Assembly: GCA_000752035.1 (NCBI GenBank)
Contig: CCFE01000012.1
Location: 2,781-43,447 of the forward strand
Origin: Bacillus rubiinfantis
GTDB taxonomy: Bacteria; Bacillota; Bacilli; Bacillales; Cytobacillaceae
Length of the DNA: 40,667 bases
Direction of reading: 5' to 3'
Shown: positions 15,993 to 25,160 of the stretch, one piece after another
Position numbering within the stretch: the first letter of the stretch is position 1
Layout of the letters: every line of letters begins with the position of its first letter
Notes under the pieces: generated by a model
The model's database searches: none
What the model was told of the DNA's origin: nothing
What the model saw: the letters and a program-made list of their open reading frames with translations, nothing else
Made by a program: the position numbers and the translations under genes

Positions 15993-17501
15993 TCACCCTC
16001 CTAACCCAAGCATAATAGTCTCAAGTGTAGCTTGAAGCGGTGAACTTAGGACACTTGGATAAACACCAATTAGCACAATCAAGAGCATTAAGACAAGCAC
16101 CGGCAGTAGTTCTACACCGCGGATATCAGTTGCTCTCGAATAATCACGAGCGGCAGTTCCGTATGTCATTCCAAGTACGGCGCGAAGCAGGTAGACCGCT
16201 GTCATGATAATCCCGAGTGCGCCGACAGCAGCCACCCATGGCAATACTTTAAACAAGCCAAGGAAGGCCATGAACTCGCTGACAAAACCGGACATGCCCG
16301 GCAGCCCGAGTGACGCCATTGCGGCAGCGAGCAAGAAACCAGCGGCGAGCGGCATTGCTTTTGCCAGACCGCCAAGACTGTCGATCATCGATGTTTCGGT
16401 GCGCTCGTACAAGGCGCCGACCAGGAAGAACAACAGTGCGGAAATTAATCCATGTGATACGACTTGAAAAATCGCCCCTTGTATCCCGGCCTCGTTCATC
16501 GCGGCAAGTCCAATCAACACAATCCCCATATGGGAAATAGATGAATACGCCAAAACCATCTTAAAGTCGGTCTGAATAAACGCCAAGAATGCTCCGTACA
16601 GTAAATTCACGACTCCGAGGATGGCAATCAGCACTGCCAGGTATTCGAATTGCTCAGGGAAAATTCCCATGCCAAAGCGAATTAACCCGTAGGCACCGAT
16701 TTTTAAAAGAATCCCCGAGTGAATCATGACCACAGATGGCGGTGCTTGAACGTGCACGCGCAGCATCCAGCTGTGGAGCGGAAATATCGGCAGTTTAACG
16801 CTAAAGGCAATTAACAGCGAAACGAACAGGCCAAGCTTTAAGTCGGCTGACAGCGGACCAGATGGGTCGCCGACAATTTCCCTCACATGCTCGATATTCG
16901 TTGTACCTGTTTTGGCAAACAGCACCATGATGACCATCAGCAGAACAGCCGAGCCTAAGCCGTTATAGATTAAGAAGCTGTAGGCCGCCTTTTCTTTTTC
17001 AAAATAACCCCATTTTCCAATCAGGAAGAAGGTTGGGATTAATGTCACTTCAAAGAAGATAAAGAATAAGATTAAGTTCTCCGCTGTGAACACGCCGAGC
17101 ATCCCTGTGACTAACAGCAGATAGAGCATGAAATAGCCCTTCCATTCCTTTTTCACATATTTGCAGGCAGCAATTGCGGCCAGCGTTGACACAATTGCCG
17201 TCAGAACGACGAGCAAAAGCTGAAAGCCGTTGATGCCGAGCTCATAGTAAACGGAGAAAATGGGTTCATCCGCTTCGATGCCGCGGAATTGAATCCATGG
17301 AACCGATACGGAAAAATCGGTTAATTTTTTTCCAGCAAGAAAGTGTGCGTATAGCGCAAGTGATAGTGCCAGCGGTGGCAGTGTGGCTAGGAAGCCGACT
17401 GCTTTGATGGCTTTTTCCTGCACCTTTGGCAGCATCGCTAGAACAATGATACCCAGTATAGGGGAGAATACTAGGATTGATAATGTCGCTTGTAGATTCA
17501 T
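15993..17501 (-). CDS. nuoM: NADH-quinone oxidoreductase subunit M
   Basis: A 502-residue antiporter-like proton-channel subunit of complex I. Key features are the conserved Glu in FFEVTLIPTFFLIGKWGY and the Lys in FSVKLPIFPLHSWMLRVHVQ, then PPSVVMIHSGILLKIGAYG. Its ATG overlaps the nuoL stop by 4 bases, with GGGGGGG about 7 bases upstream, suggesting translational coupling. Confidence 0.96.
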   Translation of the reverse strand: MNLQATLSILVFSPILGIIVLAMLPKVQEKAIKAVGFLATLPPLALSLALYAHFLAGKKLTDFSVSVPWIQFRGIEADEPIFSVYYELGINGFQLLLVVLTAIVSTLAAIAACKYVKKEWKGYFMLYLLLVTGMLGVFTAENLILFFIFFEVTLIPTFFLIGKWGYFEKEKAAYSFLIYNGLGSAVLLMVIMVLFAKTGTTNIEHVREIVGDPSGPLSADLKLGLFVSLLIAFSVKLPIFPLHSWMLRVHVQAPPSVVMIHSGILLKIGAYGLIRFGMGIFPEQFEYLAVLIAILGVVNLLYGAFLAFIQTDFKMVLAYSSISHMGIVLIGLAAMNEAGIQGAIFQVVSHGLISALLFFLVGALYERTETSMIDSLGGLAKAMPLAAGFLLAAAMASLGLPGMSGFVSEFMAFLGLFKVLPWVAAVGALGIIMTAVYLLRAVLGMTYGTAARDYSRATDIRGVELLPVLVLMLLIVLIGVYPSVLSSPLQATLETIMLGLGG

Positions 17502-19363
17502 CGTAAGTCCCCCCCTGTTAGTGCGTAAATGACAACGAGTACAGCAAGTCCGACGAAGGCAACGGCGCCATATGTCTGTACCTGGCCGGATTGCAATTTG
17601 GATCCAAGTCTGCCTAGCCCTTGTACAGAGCTTGTGACACCCTTGACGACCCCTTCTACGACAAAGACATCAATGAAACGCAGGAAGTAGCTAAAGCCAG
17701 CGACAACTAAGACAATCGTCTTCTGATAAAACTCGTCGATATAATATTTGTTGTATAGAACCGTATGCAGCATTCCACCCTTGCCGCTGAGCCAGTCAGG
17801 AGCAATCGAGCGTTTGCCGTACATCAGCCACGCCAGTAAGATTCCGGCCAAGGACACAACGGTTGCCGCAATCATAATCCAAGCTGGTCCTTCGATATGA
17901 GCATGACCAAGCGCTGGATTGCCGTCGATGAGCCAGTCACCTAGAAATGAGCCGAACCAAGGTGTGTTGACATAACCGGCAACAACTGCAAGAACAGCCA
18001 GCACTAGCATTGGCAGTGTCATCACGGATGGTGACTCATGGACCTGTTTTTGTTTTCCGCGCGCTTCACCAGTGAAAACCATGAAGAACAAGCGGAACAT
18101 ATAGAATGCAGTCATGAATGCTGCAGCGAGCGCAAGCAAGAAGAGAACTGGATGGCCACCTTCCCATGCGGCTACAAGAATTTCATCCTTACTGAAGAAC
18201 CCGGAAAGACCTGGCACCCCGCTGATTGCCAGTGTCCCGATGAGGAACAGCGGCGCGGTTACGCGCAGTTTTTTCCAAAGTCCGCCCATCTCCTCGATGT
18301 TTTGTGTATGTACCGCATGAATGACAGAACCGGCTGCTAGGAATAACAACGCCTTAAAGAAGGCATGGGTCATCAAGTGGAATACACCAGCAACATATCC
18401 GGCAGAACCGAGGGCCAGCATCATATAACCGAGCTGACTGACGGTAGAGTAGGCGAGCACACGCTTAATATCCGTCTGGACCAAGCCGATACTGGCAGCG
18501 AAAATTGCGGTAAAGCCGCCGATGATTGCAACCGTGAGCAACGCCGTTTTACTAGCTAAGAATAATGGGAATAGGGCCGCGACTAAATAAACACCGGCCG
18601 CAACCATTGTCGCTGCGTGAATTAACGCGGATACTGGTGTTGGACCTTCCATCGCATCGGGAAGCCAGGTATGGAGCGGGAATTGACCTGATTTCCCAAT
18701 TGCCCCGATAAAAATCAAAATCGCTGTTAAGGTAATCATCGTGTTAGATACGGCGCCGGCTTCAACAGCGCGGAAAATTTCACTATATTCAAAGCTGTTC
18801 GTCTGCCAGAAAAGCAGAATCATCCCGATTAAAAGGCCAACGTCTCCGATACGGGTCATGATAAACGCCTTTTTCGCAGCAGCCTTGGCTTCTTCTTTAT
18901 AGAAATAGAAGCCAATTAATAGGAAGGAACCGACCCCTACGAGTTCCCAGAAAATATAGGTTTGAAGAATGTTAGGCGAGATGACCAGGCCTAGCATTGC
19001 AAACGTGAATAGCCCTAAATAGGCGTAAAAGATATGAAACCGCTCATCGCCGCTCATATATCCCTTTGAGTAAGTATGTACGAGGAAGCTAACGAGCGAA
19101 ACAATCAATAACATTAATGCATTTAATTGGTTCACTTCAAATCCCGCTGTTAACTGCAATTCCCCAATCGTAAGCCAGGTAAATTTCGCCAAGTAGGTTG
19201 GCTCTGAAAAGCGCTCAAATAAGACGAGAATTGAGAATATAAGCGACGCTAAGGTGAGGAGAATCCCCACATACGCGCTCGCCTCCTTAAGCCGCTTACC
19301 GATTAGAAGAAGGAGCAAAAACGATAATAGCGGGAAAAGCGGTATAAGCCATGCATTTTCCAT
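17498..19363 (-). CDS. nuoL: NADH-quinone oxidoreductase subunit L
   Basis: A 621-residue distal antiporter-like subunit with the long lateral helix at its C-terminus. The conserved core is GKSGQFPLHTWLPDAMEGPT, then PVSALIHAATMVAAGVYL. A TTG start at 19372 would add three residues. I prefer ATG 19363, with AAGGGG about 11 bases upstream. It lies 39 bp after nuoK. Confidence 0.95.
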   Translation of the reverse strand: MENAWLIPLFPLLSFLLLLLIGKRLKEASAYVGILLTLASLIFSILVLFERFSEPTYLAKFTWLTIGELQLTAGFEVNQLNALMLLIVSLVSFLVHTYSKGYMSGDERFHIFYAYLGLFTFAMLGLVISPNILQTYIFWELVGVGSFLLIGFYFYKEEAKAAAKKAFIMTRIGDVGLLIGMILLFWQTNSFEYSEIFRAVEAGAVSNTMITLTAILIFIGAIGKSGQFPLHTWLPDAMEGPTPVSALIHAATMVAAGVYLVAALFPLFLASKTALLTVAIIGGFTAIFAASIGLVQTDIKRVLAYSTVSQLGYMMLALGSAGYVAGVFHLMTHAFFKALLFLAAGSVIHAVHTQNIEEMGGLWKKLRVTAPLFLIGTLAISGVPGLSGFFSKDEILVAAWEGGHPVLFLLALAAAFMTAFYMFRLFFMVFTGEARGKQKQVHESPSVMTLPMLVLAVLAVVAGYVNTPWFGSFLGDWLIDGNPALGHAHIEGPAWIMIAATVVSLAGILLAWLMYGKRSIAPDWLSGKGGMLHTVLYNKYYIDEFYQKTIVLVVAGFSYFLRFIDVFVVEGVVKGVTSSVQGLGRLGSKLQSGQVQTYGAVAFVGLAVLVVIYALTGGDLR

Positions 19364-19402
19364 CCTTATCAAATCCCCTTTTCAAATGGGTGTCATCCAA
19401 AT

Positions 19403-19717
19403 CTAGTTTTTCATTTCGTTCATTTCATCAATATGGACCGTCTTCTTATTGCGGTATAACGCCATCAGAATTGCCAATCCGACGGCGGCTTCGGCAGCGG
19501 CTACAGCCATGCCAAAGAGCGCAAAAATCTGGCCATTGATTGATGGGCTTATCCCGAATTTGCTAAAGGTTACAAGATTAATATTAACGGCGTTCAGCAT
19601 TAATTCAATCGAGATCAACACGATGACCGTATTTCTTTTTGTCAAAGCACCGTACAAACCGATGCAAAATAGGATTAGTGCAAGAGCCAGGAACGCTGAA
19701 GCGGGGACTGAACTCAT
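19403..19717 (-). CDS. nuoK: NADH-quinone oxidoreductase subunit K
   Basis: A 104-residue, three-helix subunit of the complex I proton-translocation path. The conserved membrane Glu is in LISIELMLNAVNIN, and a second in AAAEAAVGLA. Length fits the family (about 100). The start overlaps the nuoJ stop by 4 bases (ATGA). Confidence 0.96.
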   Translation of the reverse strand: MSSVPASAFLALALILFCIGLYGALTKRNTVIVLISIELMLNAVNINLVTFSKFGISPSINGQIFALFGMAVAAAEAAVGLAILMALYRNKKTVHIDEMNEMKN

Positions 19718-20226
19718 TCCTCATCCGCCTCCTTATCCTCTCGTTTTGCTAAAATAATCGCTCCGATTAACGAGACTAATAGCAAGACTGAGACAAATTC
19801 AAATGGAATCAGATATTTCGTGTACAATGCTTTTCCGATTTGTATCGTATTATCCTCATGTAAGGTTGTTGGCACCTGCGCGATATCAATGTTATAAATT
19901 CCAAGATAGATAGCAGCAGCAAATCCAATCACACCTAGAAGCACGAAGAACTTCCGCCATTTTCCCGTTTTTACTTCACTTTCGTCATATGGCTTCGTTA
20001 ACATGATCGCAAACAGCATGATAATCGTAATCGCACCAGAGTAGATTAACACCTGCACGGCAGCAACAAATTCTGCTGACAGCAGGATATAAATGCCGGC
20101 GATGCTGACGAAGGTGAAAATAAGGGCCACGACCATGTGAACGACTTTATTCAGGTTGAGCAGCAGGACACCGCCGCTAATTGCCACAAGGGCCAAGGCC
20201 ATGAATGCAAAAAATTCACCCGTCAT
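19714..20226 (-). CDS. nuoJ: NADH-quinone oxidoreductase subunit J
   Basis: A 170-residue membrane subunit with five helices; conserved region QVLIYSGAITIIMLFAIML. It forms part of the complex I membrane arm near the quinone site. The acidic tail KREDKEADEE is typical of short NuoJ forms. The start overlaps the nuoI stop by 4 bases. Confidence 0.95.
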   Translation of the reverse strand: MTGEFFAFMALALVAISGGVLLLNLNKVVHMVVALIFTFVSIAGIYILLSAEFVAAVQVLIYSGAITIIMLFAIMLTKPYDESEVKTGKWRKFFVLLGVIGFAAAIYLGIYNIDIAQVPTTLHEDNTIQIGKALYTKYLIPFEFVSVLLLVSLIGAIILAKREDKEADEE

Positions 20227-20648
20227 GGTTTATTCACCTGCCGTATATTTTCATCATTTTCATCGAGCCATTCGAGATTTTTAAATAACATGTCGCGGCT
20301 GTATTCTGCAAGCTCGAAGTTATTTGTCATGATGATGGCTTCGGTTGGACACACCTCTGTACATAAATCACAAAGGATACAAATTTCAAAATTTATATCA
20401 TACGTATCGATGATTTTCCCCTTTTTCGTTGGATCCGGATGTTTCTTCCCGGTAAGCTGAATGCAGTCTGTCGGGCAAATGTTGGCACACTGATTACAGA
20501 CGATGCATTTTTCCGGATAGAACTTCTGAATTCCGCGAAACCGGTCCGGGAGTGGCAGCGGTTCATTCGGATAATCATACGTCACCTTTTCCCGTGTCAA
20601 CTGTTTTAGGGTATACTTCAAGCCTTTAGCTAATCCAGTTCCCAGCAC
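20223..20648 (-). CDS. nuoI: NADH-quinone oxidoreductase subunit I
   Basis: The ferredoxin-like subunit carrying two 4Fe-4S clusters (N6a, N6b): CIVCNQCANICPTDC and CILCDLCTEVCPTEA. About 141 residues. Frame-open starts are GTG 20657 and GTG 20648. I choose 20648 because AAAGGGG lies about 8 bases upstream of it but touches the first GTG, and homologues begin MLG. The soluble subunit passes electrons from upstream clusters to NuoB. Confidence 0.93.
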   Translation of the reverse strand: MLGTGLAKGLKYTLKQLTREKVTYDYPNEPLPLPDRFRGIQKFYPEKCIVCNQCANICPTDCIQLTGKKHPDPTKKGKIIDTYDINFEICILCDLCTEVCPTEAIIMTNNFELAEYSRDMLFKNLEWLDENDENIRQVNKP

Positions 20649-20661
20649 GTTGTTCACCCCT

Positions 20662-20760
20662 TTAATTCATATCGAAACTTTTTTTGAAAAAATTGAACTC
20701 GTCATCTTTGTTGGACTGCGGTCCCATTTGTTGTGCGGTTGTTGCCATCGATTGACGCAT
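20662..20760 (-). other. Small open frame in the nuoH-nuoI gap, 32 codons
   Basis: The 140-bp gap between nuoH and nuoI is unusually long for this tightly packed operon. It holds an ATG frame of 32 codons (MRQSMATTAQQMGPQSNKDD, then EFNFFKKSFDMN) ending at the nuoI ribosome binding site. No Shine-Dalgarno is visible upstream. The codon choice looks plausible, but translation is unproven. Confidence 0.25.
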
Positions 20761-20788
20761 CGGTGCAACAATTGTTGTTCCGCTTTTT

Positions 20789-21793
20789 TTAAAAGAACAA
20801 TGACTTGATAAAAGCTGTCAGCATGATGTTTGCAAGTGCAATCGGCATCAATACTTTCCAGGCAAATTCCATCAGTTTGTCGGCACGCATTCGTGGGAAG
20901 GTGCTGCGGAACCATAGGTAAACGAAGAGCACGGCACTGAATTTAAGTGCAAACCAGACGGAACCTGGGATAAAGCTTAAAAATCCAACTGGGGCCAGCC
21001 AGCCGCCGAAGAACAATATTGTTACCAAGGCAGTCATTGCGAATAAATACACATACTCAGCAAGCATAAAGAACGCCCAGCGGAATCCGGAATATTCAAC
21101 GTGATAACCGGCGACAAGTTCTGATTCCGACTCTGGAAGGTCAAATGGTACCCGGCTTAATTCCGCAGTCGATGCCGTTAAAAAGATCAAAAAGGCAATG
21201 GGCTGCAACAAAATAAACCAGCCATGTTTTTGTGCCTCAACAATATCATTTAGGTTCATGCTGCCGGAAAGTAAGATAATTCCGAGCAGTGACATGACGA
21301 GCGGGATTTCATAGGAAATCATCTGCGCCGTGGCCCTTGCCCCTCCGAGTAACGAATATTTATTGTTTGAAGCCCATCCACCCAGTAATATCCCGAATAC
21401 CGTCATTCCGGAAATGGCTACATAATACAAGAGACCAACGTTTAAATCGGCAAATTGGAACTTATCGGTGAACGGAATTGTTGCCAGCACCATAAATGAT
21501 GGCGCAAACGCAATCACTGGCGCTAGAATAAACAGCGGTTTATCGGCGACTTTTGGGATAATATCTTCTTTTAATAACAGTTTGAGAACGTCAGCTACGG
21601 TTTGCAATAATCCGAAGCGACCGCCGACTTGGTTCGGGCCATGACGGTTTTGCATGTAACCCATGACCTTCCGCTCAGCTAAAATCGAATACGTGACAAA
21701 GCCCAGGACAACTAGCAGTAATACTAAGGCGAACACAAAGAAAAAGATGAAGTTGTACCAGCCGGGACTTGAGTGAAGCAGTTCTTCAACCAT
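20789..21793 (-). CDS. nuoH: NADH-quinone oxidoreductase subunit H
   Basis: A 334-residue membrane subunit that, with NuoB and NuoD, forms the quinone chamber. Eight helices. Conserved stretches are YMQNRHGPNQVGGRFGLLQ, AELSRVPFDLPESESELVAG with its acidic loop, and WFRSTFPRMRADKLM. The ATG overlaps the nuoD stop by one base (TGATG). Confidence 0.96.
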   Translation of the reverse strand: MVEELLHSSPGWYNFIFFFVFALVLLLVVLGFVTYSILAERKVMGYMQNRHGPNQVGGRFGLLQTVADVLKLLLKEDIIPKVADKPLFILAPVIAFAPSFMVLATIPFTDKFQFADLNVGLLYYVAISGMTVFGILLGGWASNNKYSLLGGARATAQMISYEIPLVMSLLGIILLSGSMNLNDIVEAQKHGWFILLQPIAFLIFLTASTAELSRVPFDLPESESELVAGYHVEYSGFRWAFFMLAEYVYLFAMTALVTILFFGGWLAPVGFLSFIPGSVWFALKFSAVLFVYLWFRSTFPRMRADKLMEFAWKVLMPIALANIMLTAFIKSLFF

Positions 21794-22893
21794 CAGCCGT
21801 CCACCTCTCCTAGCACAATATCAATTGCTCCTAAAATCGCAATCATATTGGCGATATTTTCTCCCACCAATAGCTTTGGAAGAATTTGCAGATTATAGAA
21901 GGATGGCCTTCTAAACTTTAAGCGATACGGTTCTTTTTTACCATCGCTGGAAATATAGCAGCCGATTTCGCCGCGTGGTGACTCAATCCGTACAAATGCT
22001 TCCCCTTTTGGCGCCTTAATGATTTTTGGCACCTTCGCCATAATCGCACCTTCTGCCGGGAATTGTTCGCATGCCTGCTCTAAAATTTTTAATGATTCTT
22101 CGATTTCCTTTGTGCGGACATGGTAGCGTGCTAACGCATCGCCGCCTTCTTGGGTAATCACATCAAAATCAAAGCGGTCATAAATGGAGTACGGCTCGTC
22201 TTTACGAAGATCCCATTTCACGCCCGTACAGCGGAGATTTGCACCGCTAAGCGAATAATTAAGCGCGTCTGCCTTCGTATATTGACCAATCCCGGTTACC
22301 CGGTTAACGAAGATTTCATTCCCGGTGACAAGCGAATGATATCCTTCCACTTGTTTGCGCATGTATGGAATGAATTCTTTTACTTTTTCAATCCAGCCTT
22401 CAGGAGCATCCCACTTCACACCGCCGACACGCATATAGTTAAAGGTCAAGCGGCCGCCTGAAAGCTCGTTTAATAGGTTAATAATCATTTCCCGCTCACG
22501 GAACATGTAAATAAATGGACTGGTAGCCCCAAGGTCTAGCAAATATGTACCCCACCAAACCAGGTGGCTGGCAATACGCCCTAATTCCATGGCAATCACT
22601 CTTAGGTATTCAGCCCGTTCCGGTACTTGAGTGCCCATCATCGTTTCCACGGCATGGCAGATGACATAGTTATTGGTCATCGCTGACAGATAGTCCATCC
22701 GGTCAGTATATGGAATAATCTGCGTATACTGCAGGTTTTCTGCCAATTTTTCGGTACCCCGGTGCAGATAACCAATAACCGGTTCTGCCTTCGTAATCAA
22801 CTCCCCATCCAGGTGGACGACAAGCCGGAAAACCCCGTGGGTACTCGGGTGCTGTGGACCTACGTTGAGGACCATTTCTTCTGTTCTAATCAC
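21793..22893 (-). CDS. nuoD: NADH-quinone oxidoreductase subunit D
   Basis: The 366-residue, 49-kDa-type subunit that lines the quinone-binding pocket. Conserved: LNVGPQHPSTHGVFRLVVHL (quinone-contacting His), EPVIGYLHRGTEKLAE and the C-terminal ILGAIDIVLGEVDG. The Ni-binding cysteines of related hydrogenases are absent, as expected. It lies 3 bp after nuoC. Confidence 0.96.
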   Translation of the reverse strand: MIRTEEMVLNVGPQHPSTHGVFRLVVHLDGELITKAEPVIGYLHRGTEKLAENLQYTQIIPYTDRMDYLSAMTNNYVICHAVETMMGTQVPERAEYLRVIAMELGRIASHLVWWGTYLLDLGATSPFIYMFREREMIINLLNELSGGRLTFNYMRVGGVKWDAPEGWIEKVKEFIPYMRKQVEGYHSLVTGNEIFVNRVTGIGQYTKADALNYSLSGANLRCTGVKWDLRKDEPYSIYDRFDFDVITQEGGDALARYHVRTKEIEESLKILEQACEQFPAEGAIMAKVPKIIKAPKGEAFVRIESPRGEIGCYISSDGKKEPYRLKFRRPSFYNLQILPKLLVGENIANMIAILGAIDIVLGEVDG

Positions 22894-22896
22894 TGG

Positions 22897-24225
22897 CTAC
22901 ACCTCCACGTCATACGGCTCATAGTCTTTTCTCAGTGGATAGCCAATCCAATCTTCTCCAAGGAAAATCCGATGCAAGTTGGGATGTCCGATAAATCTAA
23001 TCCCGAGCAAATCATAGGCCTCACACTCAGGCCAATCTGCCCCAGCCCAGACGGACTGTACCGATTCAATGATTGGGTTATCCCGATCGAGTTTCACTTT
23101 TACTGCAACCGACTGACGATTTTTAAAGGAGAATAAATGAAGATATAATTCCATATAGGTTTCGTAATCTGTCCCATGCAGCTCTGATAAGTAATCAAAC
23201 CCTAACAGTTCGTTATATTTTAAAAATTGAGCCAGCTTCAAGTAGGCTTCCCGTTTGACTACTAGTGTCGGGACATCTTTTGATAGTTTGTTAATGTAGG
23301 AATCTTCTAAAGCATTAGATCCCAAATTTTCTTCAATCACTTTGATATATTTATCGAGGATTGGCTGGTTCGGTGATGGCTTTGCTTCTGCTACCTCTGC
23401 TGCAGCAGCTGCTCCGCCTTTTGCTGCAGCTGCTGCCTTCGCTTTGGCGGCCGCTGCTGCTTTCGCTTTGGCCTTCGCCGCGGCGATTGCTTTGGCCTTT
23501 TCGTCATCACCAGCTACGGCTGCTCCGTTTCCTCCGGCGGCTGCCTTGGCCTTTGCTGCGGCGGCTGCTTTTGCTTTGGCCGCTGCGGCTGCTTTCGCCT
23601 TCGCTGCTGCCGCGGCTTTCGCCTTTGCGTCTGCTGAGACACTTTCGCTTGCTTCACCGCTGTTGTCAGCTGCTGTCCCTGCCAGTTCCATCGCTTTGCG
23701 TTTTGCTGCTGCCGCGGCCTTCGCTTTGGCGACAGCTGCCGCTTTTTTCTTTGCCAGGTCATCCCGTTCACTCGTTGTTTCTGCTTCCGGTGATGCGGCT
23801 TCTGCTGCTGGCTCTTCTGTTGCATCTGCGAGGCCTTCGCGTTTCTTTTTCGCTAATGCCGCTGCTTTTGCCTTCGCTGCGGCGGCGGCTTTTTTCTTCG
23901 CTAGATCGTCTGATTCTGTGGCTTCACTTGCTTCCGACGATGCGGCTTCTGCTGCTGGCTCTTCTGTTGCATCTGCGAGGCCTTCGCGTTTCTTTTTCGC
24001 TAATGCCGCTGCTTTTGCCTTCGCTGCGGCGGCGGCTTTTTTCTTCGCTAGATCGTCCCGTTCACCGGCAGTTGTTGTTTTTTCTAGCTCATCAGCTGAC
24101 GCTTCAGGTTCGCTCTGCTTTGCTGCCTCTTGAGCTGCCTTTGCCTGCCGCTTCGCTAGTGCTGCCGCTTTCGCTTTCTCCGCAGCCTCCCGCTTTAATT
24201 TTTCAAGATCCTTTTCCCCGCTCAT
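22897..24225 (-). CDS. nuoC: NADH-quinone oxidoreductase subunit C with long Ala/Lys-rich extension
   Basis: Residues about 288-442 are the NuoC (30-kDa) domain: LVVKREAYLKLAQFLKYNEL, ADWPECEAYDLLGIRFIGHP and the C-terminal IGYPLRKDYEPY. It connects the peripheral arm to the membrane arm. Residues 1-287 are a low-complexity extension rich in Ala, Lys and Glu (KAKAAAAAKAKAAA repeats). It contains a 49-residue duplication (from about residues 57 and 106, 147 bp at DNA level) and a less exact third copy. Typical NuoC is 150-220 residues. The ATG 24225 is directly after nuoB (3 bp). The extension is probably helical or disordered; its role is unknown. Confidence 0.93.
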   Translation of the reverse strand: MSGEKDLEKLKREAAEKAKAAALAKRQAKAAQEAAKQSEPEASADELEKTTTAGERDDLAKKKAAAAAKAKAAALAKKKREGLADATEEPAAEAASSEASEATESDDLAKKKAAAAAKAKAAALAKKKREGLADATEEPAAEAASPEAETTSERDDLAKKKAAAVAKAKAAAAAKRKAMELAGTAADNSGEASESVSADAKAKAAAAAKAKAAAAAKAKAAAAAKAKAAAGGNGAAVAGDDEKAKAIAAAKAKAKAAAAAKAKAAAAAKGGAAAAAEVAEAKPSPNQPILDKYIKVIEENLGSNALEDSYINKLSKDVPTLVVKREAYLKLAQFLKYNELLGFDYLSELHGTDYETYMELYLHLFSFKNRQSVAVKVKLDRDNPIIESVQSVWAGADWPECEAYDLLGIRFIGHPNLHRIFLGEDWIGYPLRKDYEPYDVEV

Positions 24226-24228
24226 CGA

Positions 24229-24741
24229 CTAGATCACCTTCTTCCCAGTCTTCGCTTCATATTTGATTTTTTCCTTCAACTTATTAACGCCGTAAATTAG
24301 CGCTGCCGGATTTGGAGGACATCCCGGGATGTACACGTCAACTGGGACAATTTGGTCGACCCCTTTGACTACTGAATACGATTTAACATACGGTCCGCCG
24401 GCTGTGGCACATGAACCCATGGCGATGACCCATTTTGGTTCTGGCATTTGATCATACAATCGTCTCAGAATCGGCGCCATTTTTTTCGTCACCGTTCCAG
24501 AAACAATCATACAGTCAGATTGCCGTGGTGATGGCCGGAAAAATGAACCAAAACGGTCCAAGTCATAGTGGGCGGCCCCTACACCCATCATTTCAATCGC
24601 ACAACAAGCCAGACCAAATGTTACCGGGTAAATGGAACTGCTTCGCGCCCAACCCTTCACTTGCTCCAGCGTCGTAAAAAATACATTTCGCTTTAACTCT
24701 TGCAATTCTAATTCTGTAATGCCATCTACTTTTAAATCCAT
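24229..24741 (-). CDS. nuoB: NADH-quinone oxidoreductase subunit B
   Basis: The 20-kDa subunit holding the terminal 4Fe-4S cluster N2 that reduces quinone. Ligands are visible in FGLACCAIEMM, SDCMIVSGTVTKKMAP, MGSCATAGGPY and VYIPGCPPNPAALIYG. ATG 24741 is preferred over 24762, with AAGGTG about 6 bases upstream; it overlaps the end of nuoA by about 10 bases. 170 residues. Confidence 0.96.
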   Translation of the reverse strand: MDLKVDGITELELQELKRNVFFTTLEQVKGWARSSSIYPVTFGLACCAIEMMGVGAAHYDLDRFGSFFRPSPRQSDCMIVSGTVTKKMAPILRRLYDQMPEPKWVIAMGSCATAGGPYVKSYSVVKGVDQIVPVDVYIPGCPPNPAALIYGVNKLKEKIKYEAKTGKKVI

Positions 24742-25106
24742 CGTAGCACCTTCTTTTTCCAAGCATATACTAGGCCAATTAAAAGCATAATGACAAATAA
24801 CAACATTTCAATTAATGCAAAAACGCCCAGCTTATCGTACGCAACTGCCCATGGATATAAAAACACTGTTTCTACATCAAAAATGACAAACATCAGGGCA
24901 AAAATATAATAGCGGACATTGAACTGCACACGAGAATCGTGAACTGGATCAATACCGCTCTCATATGTGGTATACTTTTCCGCACTTGGCTTAAACGGGC
25001 GCAAAAGTTTTCCAAGAAATAACGCCACCACTGGCAGCAAAATCCCGAGACACAGAAACACAAACACTATCAGATAATTATTCTGATATACATTTAATAG
25101 TTCCAT
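24732..25106 (-). CDS. nuoA: NADH-quinone oxidoreductase subunit A
   Basis: First gene of the complex I operon. A 124-residue, three-helix subunit with the conserved acidic loop KYTTYESGIDPVHDSRVQFN and FALMFVIFDVETVFLYPWAV. The ATG follows GGAGGGG by 5 bases. No nuoE, nuoF or nuoG is present in the operon. Confidence 0.96.
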   Translation of the reverse strand: MELLNVYQNNYLIVFVFLCLGILLPVVALFLGKLLRPFKPSAEKYTTYESGIDPVHDSRVQFNVRYYIFALMFVIFDVETVFLYPWAVAYDKLGVFALIEMLLFVIMLLIGLVYAWKKKVLRWI

Positions 25107-25160
25107 GCCATCCCCTCCATGTCGAATATTTTCATACTTGAGAAAATTGTAACCGAATTC

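Noticed and set aside
20667..20915. 82-codon minus-strand frame overlapping the end of nuoH
   Set aside because: Mostly inside nuoH in another frame, Cys/His-scattered composition with no pattern, no start signal.
23342..24266. Long plus-strand frames opposite nuoC (263-301 codons)
   Set aside because: They are antisense shadows of the Ala/Lys-rich GC-biased nuoC extension with no ribosome binding site or domain.
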